Source: Halalkalicoccus paucihalophilus (GTDB lineage Archaea; Halobacteriota; Halobacteria; Halobacteriales; Halalkalicoccaceae). Taken from it: a DNA stretch of 64,000 bases. The position numbers and the translations under genes are program-made. Position 1 is the stretch's first letter, and each line of letters opens with the position of its first letter. The DNA lies in contig NZ_LTAZ01000004.1 of assembly GCF_001593955.1 (NCBI RefSeq), positions 124,001 to 188,000 on the forward strand, given 5' to 3'. Shown here one piece after another: positions 51,759-60,517 of the stretch. The notes beneath the pieces are model-generated. The model saw nothing but the letters and a program-made list of their open reading frames with translations, was not told the origin of the DNA and did no database searches.

Positions 51759-53048
51759 TCAGTCGATTACGAGCCGGGTCTTCTCCTCGACGGCGCGTGC
51801 CTCCTCGAACTCCCCGCCGCCCAGCAGGCCCCGTGCGGCCCGTTTGCCCCACTCGACGGCCGGCTGTTCGAAGGTCGGCACCGAAAACAGCTCCCCGGCG
51901 AGGATGCAGGCCGCCTCCATGCCGTAGAGCAATTCACCGAGTCCGTGGGCGTCGACCCGCTCGAGTTCGATCCGGATCGAGGGTCGGGCCGCCGCCGCCA
52001 GGCTCGCCTCGGTCGCCTCGAACTCCGCGTCGAGTAGCCCGCCGAGCGAGGAGCCCCCGAGATACGCCAGCCCCTCCAGCTCGGTTTCGGGGATCGTCAC
52101 ATCGGCACGCTCTCGGGGTCGAACGAGCGTCACCATCGCGTTCCGGGGGCCCGCCCGATACAGCTGGAGCTGGGAGTGCTGATCGGTCGCGCCGAGTGCG
52201 CGCGCCGGCAGTTGCCCGACGCCGTCCTTGCCGAGGCTCTCGGCCCACAGCTGTGCGAACCACTCGGCGAAGGTCTCTAAGGACTCGGCGTAGGGCATCA
52301 TCGCGTTGACCGTCCAGCCCCGCTCGGCGAGCGCGTAGGTCGTCGCACCGTAGGCGTAGGCGGGGGTCTCGAACAGCGAACCCGACAGCGTTTCGGCCTC
52401 CGTACCCGCCCCCGCGAGCAGTCCCTCGACGTCGCCCCCGCCCAGCGCCGCGACCGGAAGTGCCACCGTCGAGAGCACGGAAAACCGGCCCGGAACACCT
52501 GCGGGAACGTCCAGAGCGGGCAGGTCGTGGCGCTCGGCGAGCGCTCTCAGGTTCCCCTCCCCGCCCGTCGTGACGAGGGTGCGTTCGGTCCAGTCCACTC
52601 CCACAGACTCCATCGCCTCGCGGGCGACGAGGAAGTTCGCGAGCGTTTCGGCGGTCGTTCCGGACCGGGAGACGACGTGCAGCGCCGTCCGCGAGAGGTC
52701 CAGCGAGTCGAGCAGTTGGGAGGTATACTCGGGGTCGACGTTGTCGAGCGTGTAGACGTCGATATCGACGTCAAGGGCGTCGGCGATCGTCGCCGCGCCG
52801 AGCGCACTGCCGCCGATCCCCACGATGAGGAGGGCCTCACAGTCGATCGGGTCGACCGCCGTCCGGATCGCCTCCGCGTCGGCGGTCTCGGGCAGCGCGA
52901 GTGCGGCGTAGCCGTGTTCGCGTCCGTCGATTCCCGTCCCGATCCGGTCGTGGGCGTCGGCGACCCGTTCGTCGAGGCGTTCCAGCGTTTCGCGCGAGAC
53001 GCCCGGGGTGGCGACCGAGTGCAAGGCGTTGCCGATGTCGATTTCCAT
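51759..53048 (-). CDS. pgi: Glucose-6-phosphate isomerase
   Basis: A 429-residue PGI of the bacterial-type superfamily used by haloarchaea, interconverting glucose-6-P and fructose-6-P, mainly for gluconeogenesis. Sugar-phosphate loops are LLIVGIGGSALGAATIAD and HVVSRSGTTAETLANFLVAR; GDVEGLLAGAGTEAE and LGATDQHSQLQLY contain later family motifs, including the catalytic Glu and His regions. ATG 53048 (MEIDIGNALHSV) is the conserved start. Confidence 0.95.
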   Translation of the reverse strand: MEIDIGNALHSVATPGVSRETLERLDERVADAHDRIGTGIDGREHGYAALALPETADAEAIRTAVDPIDCEALLIVGIGGSALGAATIADALDVDIDVYTLDNVDPEYTSQLLDSLDLSRTALHVVSRSGTTAETLANFLVAREAMESVGVDWTERTLVTTGGEGNLRALAERHDLPALDVPAGVPGRFSVLSTVALPVAALGGGDVEGLLAGAGTEAETLSGSLFETPAYAYGATTYALAERGWTVNAMMPYAESLETFAEWFAQLWAESLGKDGVGQLPARALGATDQHSQLQLYRAGPRNAMVTLVRPRERADVTIPETELEGLAYLGGSSLGGLLDAEFEATEASLAAAARPSIRIELERVDAHGLGELLYGMEAACILAGELFSVPTFEQPAVEWGKRAARGLLGGGEFEEARAVEEKTRLVID

Positions 53049-53140
53049 ACGTCGACCGCGCACGGACGGCGCAAAAGGGTTGTGACCCTCCTCGGTTCGT
53101 GACCGGGCCGCTTATTCGATCGCCGTCCCAACCTCCGGTA

Positions 53141-53653
53141 ATGGGAGAGGAGAGGACGTATTCGGGCCTGCTCGGGTCGTTTCGCTACTCCTACGGGGCG
53201 AGCGACTCCATCCTTTATAAGGCCTACGTCGTCGTCGGCGCCCTCCTCTCGCTCTCGTTAACGCTGCTGTTTACCTTCGCGCTGATCGGCATCGTCGCTT
53301 CGACCCTCGGAGCCTCCGAGACGATCACGCTCGTGCGCTCGTTTTTCGTCCTCGTGGGACTGCTCGTCATCGCGCCGATCCTCGCGCCAGTCCTGCTGGT
53401 CGCACGGCGCCACAGGAAACGCCTCGGCTCGGGCACCGCCTACGACACCGCCCTCGCCGTCGGTGGATTCCTCTTCATCGGTGCGCTCTATCTCGGCCTC
53501 GTGATCTCGGTCCCGCCCGACCTCCAGGAGCCGACGGGCGGCGGTCTGGGGGCCGTCGTCGGCGCGCTCTACGCCCTCCCGTCCCTGCTGGGGCTCGTTC
53601 CGCCGCTTCTCGCGGCCGCTCTCGTCCTCGTCCTCCACCGCCGCTTTCGGTAG
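53141..53653 (+). CDS. Four-helix membrane protein, function unknown
   Basis: A 170-residue protein with four hydrophobic segments (VVVGALLSLSLTLLFTFALI; FFVLVGLLVIAPILAPVLLV; AVGGFLFIGALYLGLVI; LLGLVPPLLAAALVLVL) and a short basic C-terminus (HRRFR). The soluble N-terminus reads MGEERTYSGLLGSFRYSYGA. No family recognised; it is a typical haloarchaeal conserved membrane protein. Confidence 0.75.
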   Translation: MGEERTYSGLLGSFRYSYGASDSILYKAYVVVGALLSLSLTLLFTFALIGIVASTLGASETITLVRSFFVLVGLLVIAPILAPVLLVARRHRKRLGSGTAYDTALAVGGFLFIGALYLGLVISVPPDLQEPTGGGLGAVVGALYALPSLLGLVPPLLAAALVLVLHRRFR

Positions 53654-53690
53654 GCGAAATCGACAAAGGGATCCGCGATCTCTTTCGGGT

Positions 53691-54164
53691 ATGGTCGACA
53701 CGGACGGGACGCGCGGGACGTTTCTGGTGACGCACGTCGACGAGGACGCCGCGATTCTCAGGGACGTCGAGACCGGGCAGGTTCACACGCTCTCTACCAA
53801 CCCGGGTCTCGAGGAGGGTGAAGCCATCGAGGGAGAGATCGCGCCCGAACTGCCGGTCGAGGCGACGTGGGAACTCCGGGAGATCGACGAGCGCCGGGTG
53901 CTGTCGGTCGCCGAGAGCGAGGAGCCTCCGACGAACCAGGAGCGCGAGATCGCCGCCGGACAGGGGGTGGGCGAGGTCACCCGGACCGAGCGGGCGGGGA
54001 CCGGCGAGATTCACGTTCTGACGGTACCCCCCGAGCGGACCGACGAGGCCGTCTCGGAGGTCCTCGCCGACGAGGAGACGCTCGCACGCGCGGCGCGCTA
54101 CGGCGTCAACCGGGTCGAGATCCGTGCCGAGGAGGGGATCGTCAGCATACGATATCTGCCCTAA
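53691..54164 (+). CDS. Haloarchaeal protein (DUF5812-like)
   Basis: A 157-residue soluble acidic protein. GTFLVTHVDEDAAILRDVET and ATWELREIDERRVLSVAESE form an OB- or RNA-binding-like N-terminal part; TGEIHVLTVPPERTDEAVSE and GVNRVEIRAEEGIVSIRYLP form the C-terminal part. From memory it fits DUF5812. Converges on the next gene with a 4-nt overlap. Confidence 0.75.
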   Translation: MVDTDGTRGTFLVTHVDEDAAILRDVETGQVHTLSTNPGLEEGEAIEGEIAPELPVEATWELREIDERRVLSVAESEEPPTNQEREIAAGQGVGEVTRTERAGTGEIHVLTVPPERTDEAVSEVLADEETLARAARYGVNRVEIRAEEGIVSIRYLP

Positions 54165-54478
54165 GCCGTCGGGCCGCCGGCACTTTGGACCAACCACCCA
54201 CCCTGAATCCCGCAGGCCTCGCGAACCACGTACTCGATCCCGGTGTCGCGGGTCACCTCGGTGCCGCCCTTGACTCGCTCGATTCTCAGCGGGACGTCGA
54301 GCGTGTTGCCACAGCAGCCCACGCCGACGAACTCCTCCCATTCGTCGCCCTCGCGGACCTCCCCGAGCGTCTTCGTGAGATACGCCCGGAACGCGGGTTT
54401 CTCGACCTGGAACCTGCCCCAGTCGCTCAGGTCCTCGGGATAGGAGACGACGACTCTTGCCGCGTCGTTCGGTGCCAT
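54161..54478 (-). CDS. Small conserved haloarchaeal protein (105 aa)
   Basis: A 105-residue protein: MAPNDAARVVVSYPEDLSDW, then WEEFVGVGCCGNTLDVPLRI and REACGIQGGWLVQSAGG. The Cys pair in VGCCGN and the later Cys could bind a metal or form a redox site (inference). No function is known. ATG 54478 is chosen; the frame upstream overlaps secF on the opposite strand and is not coding. Confidence 0.65.
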   Translation of the reverse strand: MAPNDAARVVVSYPEDLSDWGRFQVEKPAFRAYLTKTLGEVREGDEWEEFVGVGCCGNTLDVPLRIERVKGGTEVTRDTGIEYVVREACGIQGGWLVQSAGGPTA

Positions 54479-54562
54479 AGCCCGGATACGGGCTCGAAGG
54501 GCAAAAACGCCACACCTGATCGGATACAAACGTTTATTTTTGGCCGCATCACACCGAAAACC

Positions 54563-55423
54563 ATGCTCGATTCGACGGTGCCGGTGGTCGAATACTCCCG
54601 GTACTCGAACCGTCAACTCGCGGCGGTCCCTATTGCTCTTCTCGCCCTCTCGCTTCTCGTCATCGCGGGGATGTGGGTTGCCACGGGGACGCCGGTCGAT
54701 CCCGGGATCGACTTCACCGGCGGCACCGAACTCCAGATTCAGACCGACGCCCCCCGGGGGGAGATCGTGGCCGCCTTCGAGACCGAACCCGTCTCGATTC
54801 AGTCGATCGCCACCCAAGAGGGCGAATACATCGTCACCTTCCAATCGACCGATACCGGAGCGATAGAGCAACAAGCCACGGAGGCTGGCTTCACCGTCAC
54901 CTCGATATCGAGTACCTCTGCGGCCTTCGGCGCGGAGACCCAGTACCAGGCGGTCGTCGGCGTCGCCATCGCTTTCGTCGGGATGAGCGTCCTCGTTGCC
55001 CTCATGTTCCGGACGTTCGTCCCCTCGATCGCGGTCGTACTCTCCGCCTTCAGCGACATCGTCATCCCCGTTGCGCTGATGAACCTCTTCGGCATCCAAC
55101 TCTCCTTGGGAACCGTCGCGGCCCTATTGATGCTGATCGGTTACAGCGTCGACTCGGACCTGCTTCTCAACAACCACGTCCTGCGCCGTCGCGGCGACTT
55201 CTACGAGAGCACCCATCGGGCGATGCGCACCGGGATCACGATGACGGTCACGTCGATCCTCGCGATGCTCGTGATGACGAGCGTCGCGACGCTGTTTGCG
55301 ATCCCGCTGCTCCCGGCGATCGGGATCGTCCTCGTCTTCGGCCTGCTCGCGGACCTGATGAACACCTACCTGCTCAACGTGAGCCTGCTTCGCTGGTACA
55401 AGTACGAGGGGGTCGGGCGATGA
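54563..55423 (+). CDS. secF: Protein-export membrane protein SecF
   Basis: A 286-residue RND-fold partner of the Sec translocon with six TM helices. The first periplasmic motif DPGIDFTGGTELQIQ follows TM1. TM4-5 carry AVVLSAFSDIVIPVALMNLF and LLMLIGYSVDSDLLLNNHVL, the proton-relay part. It precedes secD with a 4-nt overlap (ATGA). The SecF-then-SecD order is usual for haloarchaea and the reverse of bacteria. Confidence 0.95.
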   Translation: MLDSTVPVVEYSRYSNRQLAAVPIALLALSLLVIAGMWVATGTPVDPGIDFTGGTELQIQTDAPRGEIVAAFETEPVSIQSIATQEGEYIVTFQSTDTGAIEQQATEAGFTVTSISSTSAAFGAETQYQAVVGVAIAFVGMSVLVALMFRTFVPSIAVVLSAFSDIVIPVALMNLFGIQLSLGTVAALLMLIGYSVDSDLLLNNHVLRRRGDFYESTHRAMRTGITMTVTSILAMLVMTSVATLFAIPLLPAIGIVLVFGLLADLMNTYLLNVSLLRWYKYEGVGR

Positions 55424-56991
55424 GCGCACTCGACCTCGTCCGAAAGCACTGGCGGATCAGCCTGCTGGTCGTGCTCGTGGCGATCAGCGCGGTCGTTCTC
55501 TTCGCCCCGGGGTTCGGGCCCGACGACGCCGGCGGCGAACCCACCGCCGACACCGGCCCGACGAACCTCCAGTTCGGTCTCGAACTCTCCGGTGGGACAC
55601 GGATCCGCGCGCCGCTTGCCGGCCTCACCGCAGAGGGACTAGATGTCCAAGCCGGCCAGGAGACCGAAATCGAATCCCAGGTCGCCGAGGAACTGGGCAT
55701 CAGCGTCCGGAACGTCAACGCCTACCCGGGCGAACCCGAGGTCGAGGACGACGGGACCATCGAGATCACGACTGAAACCGTCACCGAGGAGGAGTTCCTC
55801 GCGGCGCTTCGGGCGAGCAACTACGACGTCGAGGAGGGCGACGTCCGACGGGGCGTGACCGAGGACACCGTCGACGACGCCGTCGAGGTACTGGAGGAGA
55901 AGATCAGTCGGTCGCCGTTCGCGGCGGGAGAGGTCCGGAAATCGACCTCGTCGACCGGCGAGCACTTCGTCGTCATCGAGGTGCCCGGCGAGGACCGCGA
56001 GACGGTGATCGATCTGATCGAGGACCGCGGGTTCGTCCAGGTCTACGCTCATCATCCGACCGAGGTGGGATATGAAAACACTACGGCGATCCAGCCCGAC
56101 GACATCAACTCGATCGGCGAACCGACGGACGAACCGCCCTATGGCCCCCACATCAGCATCACGCTGAACGAGGCGGGAGCCGAGGACTTCTCGCGGGTGA
56201 TGCAGGAGACGGGCTTCACACAGGAGGGCGTCGAGTCCTGCCGGTGGGACCAGAACCGGGACGATCCGGGCTACTGCCTGCTGACGGTCGTCGACGGCGA
56301 GGTGGTCTACTCGGCGAGCCTCGGCGAGAGCCTCGCGGCGAGCATCGAGTCGGGCGCGTACGTCGACGACCCCCGGTTCGTCATGAGCGGCGAGTCGATC
56401 GAGGACGTCCGCCAGCTGCGGATCAACCTGCTGGCCGGGGAGACGCCCGCACCGCTCGACATCGAGGCGGGAACCCAGTACTACCTCGAACCCAGCCTCG
56501 CCGACGACTTCAAGCTCTACTCGCTGATCACCGGGTTCGTCGCCGTCGTCGCCGTCGCGGGTGCGGTCGCGTTCCGGTACAGCCGCCCGCGGATCGCCGG
56601 CCCGATGATCCTGACTGCGGCCGCCGAGGTCTTTCTCCTGCTCGGCTTCGCCGCGGCGGTCGGCTACCCGCTGGATCTCGCGGCGATCGCGGGCTTCATC
56701 GCCGTCGTCGGCACCGGCGTCGACGACCTGATCATCATCGCCGACGAGATCCTCCAGGAGGGTGACGTAAGTACGGGAAGGGTGTTCGAGAGCCGCTTCC
56801 GCAAGGCGTTCTGGGTGATCGGTGCCGCGGCCGCGACCACCATCATCGCCATGTCGCCGCTGGCCTTCCTGAGCCTCGGCGACCTGACCGGCTTCGCGCT
56901 GTTTACCATCGTCGGCGTCCTGATCGGCGTGCTCGTCACCCGGCCGGCCTACGGCGACGTCCTCCGGGTGCTGTTGACGACCGACCGCTGA
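55420..56991 (+). CDS. secD: Protein-export membrane protein SecD
   Basis: A 523-residue partner of SecF. N-terminal TM, then the large outside domain with GLELSGGTRIRAPLAG and HISITLNEAGAEDFSRVMQE. Five TM helices at the C-terminus include AIAGFIAVVGTGVDDLIIIA, whose Asp pair is the proton-path site. It uses the proton gradient to pull exported chains through SecYE. It starts at ATG 55420 in overlap with the secF stop. Confidence 0.95.
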   Translation: MSALDLVRKHWRISLLVVLVAISAVVLFAPGFGPDDAGGEPTADTGPTNLQFGLELSGGTRIRAPLAGLTAEGLDVQAGQETEIESQVAEELGISVRNVNAYPGEPEVEDDGTIEITTETVTEEEFLAALRASNYDVEEGDVRRGVTEDTVDDAVEVLEEKISRSPFAAGEVRKSTSSTGEHFVVIEVPGEDRETVIDLIEDRGFVQVYAHHPTEVGYENTTAIQPDDINSIGEPTDEPPYGPHISITLNEAGAEDFSRVMQETGFTQEGVESCRWDQNRDDPGYCLLTVVDGEVVYSASLGESLAASIESGAYVDDPRFVMSGESIEDVRQLRINLLAGETPAPLDIEAGTQYYLEPSLADDFKLYSLITGFVAVVAVAGAVAFRYSRPRIAGPMILTAAAEVFLLLGFAAAVGYPLDLAAIAGFIAVVGTGVDDLIIIADEILQEGDVSTGRVFESRFRKAFWVIGAAAATTIIAMSPLAFLSLGDLTGFALFTIVGVLIGVLVTRPAYGDVLRVLLTTDR

Positions 56992-57000
56992 TCGCTCGGC

Positions 57001-57654
57001 CTACCGGCGAGTCGCCGCGGCCAGCGGTCGGGTGTCGACGACCGCAAGTACGAGGACGAGTACGACGGCGAGCGCGCCCGTCGAGTCGGTACCCGACGGG
57101 AGGACGAAGACGGCGATCGCTGCGGCGATCCCTAGAACGCAGTATGAGAACCGGGCGATCCGTACCCGTCGTGAGGACCCCGACAAGGACGGCAGCGCGG
57201 CGAGCGCCGCGGCGCTCAGCGTTCCGGCGACGAGGACGTTCGCGAGAGGCGCGCCGCTTACGACCTGTGCTAGCACGCCACCGATCGTGGCGAGCAACAG
57301 CGTCGAGGAGAGGTAGACCGACCGCGTCAGGAACGCCCGCCAGCCCGTCGTCCCGAGTCGCCTGTTCGTGAGCACCGGCCACGACCGGCCTAGGGGTAGG
57401 TGCCCGCCGCGAGCCATCGTCAGGAGGAACGGCACGAGGACGAGTGTGCTCCCGGCGGCGGTCGCGACCTCGACGGTGTAGACCGGCGTCGCGGCGACGA
57501 ACCAGAGCGCTGGCGCGGAGAGGAACGCGAATTGGGCGAGCCCACCCTGAATAAAGTCGACGAAGAGATCGTAGAACGCCTCGTGTTCGTGGAGTGCGTC
57601 TCCCGTCCGTCGGTCATCGCCTGCGTACACCGGCTTTCGCCTCCCGTCGCTCAT
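57001..57654 (-). CDS. Membrane protein, function unknown
   Basis: A 217-residue protein with a soluble start (MSDGRRKPVYAGDDRRTGDA) and about six hydrophobic segments, including LVLVPFLLTMARGGHL, LLLATIGGVLAQVVSG and TGALAVVLVLVLAVVD. The loop RSWPVLTNRRLGTTGWRAFL between TM2 and TM3 is basic. No family recognised. It ends 9 nt from the secD stop, converging. Confidence 0.7.
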   Translation of the reverse strand: MSDGRRKPVYAGDDRRTGDALHEHEAFYDLFVDFIQGGLAQFAFLSAPALWFVAATPVYTVEVATAAGSTLVLVPFLLTMARGGHLPLGRSWPVLTNRRLGTTGWRAFLTRSVYLSSTLLLATIGGVLAQVVSGAPLANVLVAGTLSAAALAALPSLSGSSRRVRIARFSYCVLGIAAAIAVFVLPSGTDSTGALAVVLVLVLAVVDTRPLAAATRR

Positions 57655-57699
57655 CGTCCCGATATCGTCTACCGCACGTATAGTACCACGGTCACACGC

Positions 57700-58341
57700 T
57701 CAGAACTCCGCGAGCGTCTCCTGCTCTGCGGCCGCCAGCACGTCCGCGCAGGTCTTCCACGACGACCGGGCACACGCCGGAAGATCGCCGTGTTCGGCGA
57801 CGTACTCGGCGAGGAACGCCCTCGTCCGTGGATCGCTCGGGTAGCCGCTTCCCACCTCGCCGTACTCCGATTCGAGTTCACGAACCCGCCGGTCGCGCTC
57901 GACCTTCGCGACGACGCTGGCCGCGCCGACGATCACGTGGTTCCCGTCGGCGCCGTGTTCGCCGTCGAGCGCGACGCCCTCGGGGAGGTGTTCTCCCACC
58001 CGACGGACGAACCGCGCGGCGTTCACGTCGCCCGCGTCACAGATTCCCGTCATCCCGCGCTCGACGACCTCCCGGGCGGCCTCGGCGTGGGCGGCGACGG
58101 TCAGCGTGTTCATGTCGGTGTCGGGCGCGTCGATCCGGTCCGGCGTGACGGCGGCGAAACCGACCGTGATCCGGTCGTCCTTTCGTAGTCGCCGTGCCAG
58201 TTCCTCCCGGCGAGCGGGCGCAAGGCGTTTCGAGTCGTCGATCCCCTCGGGGAGGGCTCCCTCGGGGGCGACCACGCAGGCGGCGACCATCGGCCCAAGC
58301 ACGGGGCCTTTGCCGGCCTCGTCGATCCCGAAGCGTTCCAT
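57700..58341 (-). CDS. rnhB: Ribonuclease HII
   Basis: A 213-residue RNase HII, which cuts the RNA strand of RNA-DNA hybrids and removes misincorporated ribonucleotides. FGIDEAGKGPVLGPMVAACV holds the first Asp-Glu pair, ICDAGDVNAARFVRRV the third acid, and VIVGAASVVAKVERDRRVR the last acidic region. The length is typical of archaeal enzymes. Confidence 0.95.
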   Translation of the reverse strand: MERFGIDEAGKGPVLGPMVAACVVAPEGALPEGIDDSKRLAPARREELARRLRKDDRITVGFAAVTPDRIDAPDTDMNTLTVAAHAEAAREVVERGMTGICDAGDVNAARFVRRVGEHLPEGVALDGEHGADGNHVIVGAASVVAKVERDRRVRELESEYGEVGSGYPSDPRTRAFLAEYVAEHGDLPACARSSWKTCADVLAAAEQETLAEF

Positions 58342-58421
58342 ACCCGCCGCTGGCGCGCGTAGATAATGTAGGTGACGGGACGGTCCAACGGTACTCTCCC
58401 GACCGATCGGCGGGCTTTCGC

Positions 58422-59405
58422 TCAACTCGGGCTTCGTCCCTCGCCGAGCGGGTCGCGGTTGCTCTGATACTCGTCGCGCTCGCCCGCCTCGGCGTTGGCC
58501 ACGAGCCGTCCGAACTCGTCCGATCGGCTCGCGATGAACCCCATCATGTCGCTGTCGGGCGTCAACCCCCGAAATTCGAGGAGGAACGTCGTGATCACGA
58601 CGGTCTTGACCCAGGGCCGGAGCACGCCGAGGTAGAGCGCCACCGCCACGCCGGCCACGACGACCCACCCGAGGACCTCGAACGTCGGCGAGAGGCCACC
58701 GAAGACGGCCGCGAGCGGGGTCAGCGACAGCAGGAGCGCGAACGCGACCGCGTACATCCCGAGGACGATCAGCAGGGTCGACCCCAGCACCGACCTCCAG
58801 GTCTTCGCGTAGAGCACCACGCCGTCGCGGGCCGCCCGCCAGTTGTCCCCCTTGTCGTTCAGGAAGACGTATGCGAGGATCGCCTCGTCGAGGTAGGTGG
58901 CCGCGAGCGAGAGCGCCCGACGGAGCACCGTCAGGACGTGTTCGAGCGCCGGGACGAAACGCACCCCGCGCGAGAACGGGAGGGCCGTCCCGTTGAACTG
59001 CTTGAGGGCCCCCTTGATCAGTTGGTCGACGGCAAACAGCGCGTTGGCCACCGCGAAGTCGTCTTTCACCGTGTTCGTCCCGAACACGATCTGGTTCGGC
59101 GGGGTCTCGCCGGTCTCGACGATGTGGGCGATGACGGCGATGTGGCCCGCGGCGACCATGTAGAGGACGTACCGCCTCGCGAAGCGCATCGCCGCGAGGA
59201 AGGCGAGGGTGGCGACCAGTAGCCCGATCCCGCCGATCGGACCCGAGATCGTCCCCGCGTCGAGCAGGGTCAGCACCGACCAGCCGACGACCCCGAAGTA
59301 CACCACCGTGACGAGGCCGAACAGCGCCCCGACGACCATCCGGAGCGCGACGAACGGGAGCGTCCCGAAGAAGACCTTCGTGGCCCTCCCGAAGTAGAGC
59401 GCCAT
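58422..59405 (-). CDS. Multi-pass membrane protein, function unknown
   Basis: A 327-residue protein with ~5-6 TM segments (FVALRMVVGALFGLVTVVYF, GIGLLVATLAFLAAMRFA, LLIVLGMYAVAFALLLSL, VLGWVVVAGVAVALYLGVLR). The central loop holds ALFAVDQLIKGALKQFNGTA and DEAILAYVFLNDKGDNWRAA. It lies 3 nt downstream of the Tat lipoprotein gene, so the pair is likely an operon. No function is known. Confidence 0.75.
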   Translation of the reverse strand: MALYFGRATKVFFGTLPFVALRMVVGALFGLVTVVYFGVVGWSVLTLLDAGTISGPIGGIGLLVATLAFLAAMRFARRYVLYMVAAGHIAVIAHIVETGETPPNQIVFGTNTVKDDFAVANALFAVDQLIKGALKQFNGTALPFSRGVRFVPALEHVLTVLRRALSLAATYLDEAILAYVFLNDKGDNWRAARDGVVLYAKTWRSVLGSTLLIVLGMYAVAFALLLSLTPLAAVFGGLSPTFEVLGWVVVAGVAVALYLGVLRPWVKTVVITTFLLEFRGLTPDSDMMGFIASRSDEFGRLVANAEAGERDEYQSNRDPLGEGRSPS

Positions 59406-59408
59406 CGC

Positions 59409-60284
59409 TCACCCCTCGTCGGGGAAGCCGACCGCCGGCATCTCCCCGGGTTCGTCCCAGCCGCCCATCTCCATGCACTCTATCTCCGGCGGCTCGATCG
59501 GGTCGACGTCACCCCACGAGTGAAAGTCCATGGCGGTGCCCTCGGATTCCACCCGGCGCAGGTAGCCGGTCTCGACGCTCACGTAGTAGGTGACGGCACC
59601 GTCGTGTTCCGCGACCTCGCTCGCCGACAGTTCGAAGACGTACACCTCCTCGCCGTCGATCGTGTCCCGACCGACCGCCTCCAGTTCCGGGTGCGCCGCG
59701 GCCTCCCCCTCGTGAGCCCCCATGTTCGGCTCGTCGACGTCCCCGCCCTCGACCCCTTCGCTCTCGCCGGGACGCATTCGGAAACACCCTCCGTCCTGAA
59801 CGATGTAGGTCTCGTCGCTGATAGAGTAGAACTCCATCACCCCACCCTCGTCCTCCATTCGCATGTAGCTGTCCTCCCCGTCGATCCGTCCGCTCCACCC
59901 CAACGTTTCCCCCGTCTCGAGGCTCCGCATCTCGAAGGCATAGGAGTCGGCGAACCGGGCACTCTGTCCGAACAGCGCGCTCGCCTCGGCGCCTCCGCCT
60001 CCGTTCCCATCGTCTCCGCTCGTGTCGCCATTAGTGCCGCCCGAACCGGATCCGCCGCCGAGACAACCCGCGAGCGCCACAGCGCTCGTAGCGCCCAGCG
60101 CCTGCAGGACCCGTCGCCGCCCGACTCGGTGCGTCGGCGCGCCCGTCTCGGACGCACCGCGCTGCAATCGCGACGACCGGGGGGCCGTACCGCCGACCGC
60201 CGGCCACCGTGACCGGCTGGACGCTCCGAGTTCAGTTCGGTCGTCCGTCAGTTCCCCGTCGATGTCCGCGTCTGTCGTACTCAT
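59409..60284 (-). CDS. Tat-type lipoprotein, LolA/LppX-like (inferred)
   Basis: About 291 residues from ATG 60284. The Tat lipobox signal is GRRRVLQALGATSAVALAGC, preceded by an unusually long N-region (~55 residues). A Gly/Ser-rich linker follows the Cys. The mature part alternates strands (YAFEMRSLETGETLGWSGRI, EEVYVFELSASEVAEHDGAV, TYYVSVETGYLRRVESEG), like LolA/LppX-type lipoproteins that carry lipids or hydrophobic ligands; this is inference. A TATA-like element (GAATATATC, ~60395-60404) lies ~110 nt upstream. An open frame continues to 60395 but runs into that promoter. Confidence 0.75.
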   Translation of the reverse strand: MSTTDADIDGELTDDRTELGASSRSRWPAVGGTAPRSSRLQRGASETGAPTHRVGRRRVLQALGATSAVALAGCLGGGSGSGGTNGDTSGDDGNGGGGAEASALFGQSARFADSYAFEMRSLETGETLGWSGRIDGEDSYMRMEDEGGVMEFYSISDETYIVQDGGCFRMRPGESEGVEGGDVDEPNMGAHEGEAAAHPELEAVGRDTIDGEEVYVFELSASEVAEHDGAVTYYVSVETGYLRRVESEGTAMDFHSWGDVDPIEPPEIECMEMGGWDEPGEMPAVGFPDEG

Positions 60285-60517
60285 CGTATCAGTCGCCTCC
60301 AGTGGAACGTCCTCCTCCCGAGAGGCGTTCTCACGCCGTGAGACCGCCCGTGCCGCGGTTCCCTCGACGTGATACGAACTGGTACCACACCACAAGATAT
60401 ATTCGTTTCGGTGACGTGTCTTTCGACGAACTGTTCTAGATCGTATCGATTACCCGTTTCGCTAACGAGCGTCTGCTACGGAGTTCGTCCCGGCCTCGTC
60501 CGCCGTCGACTACGCGA

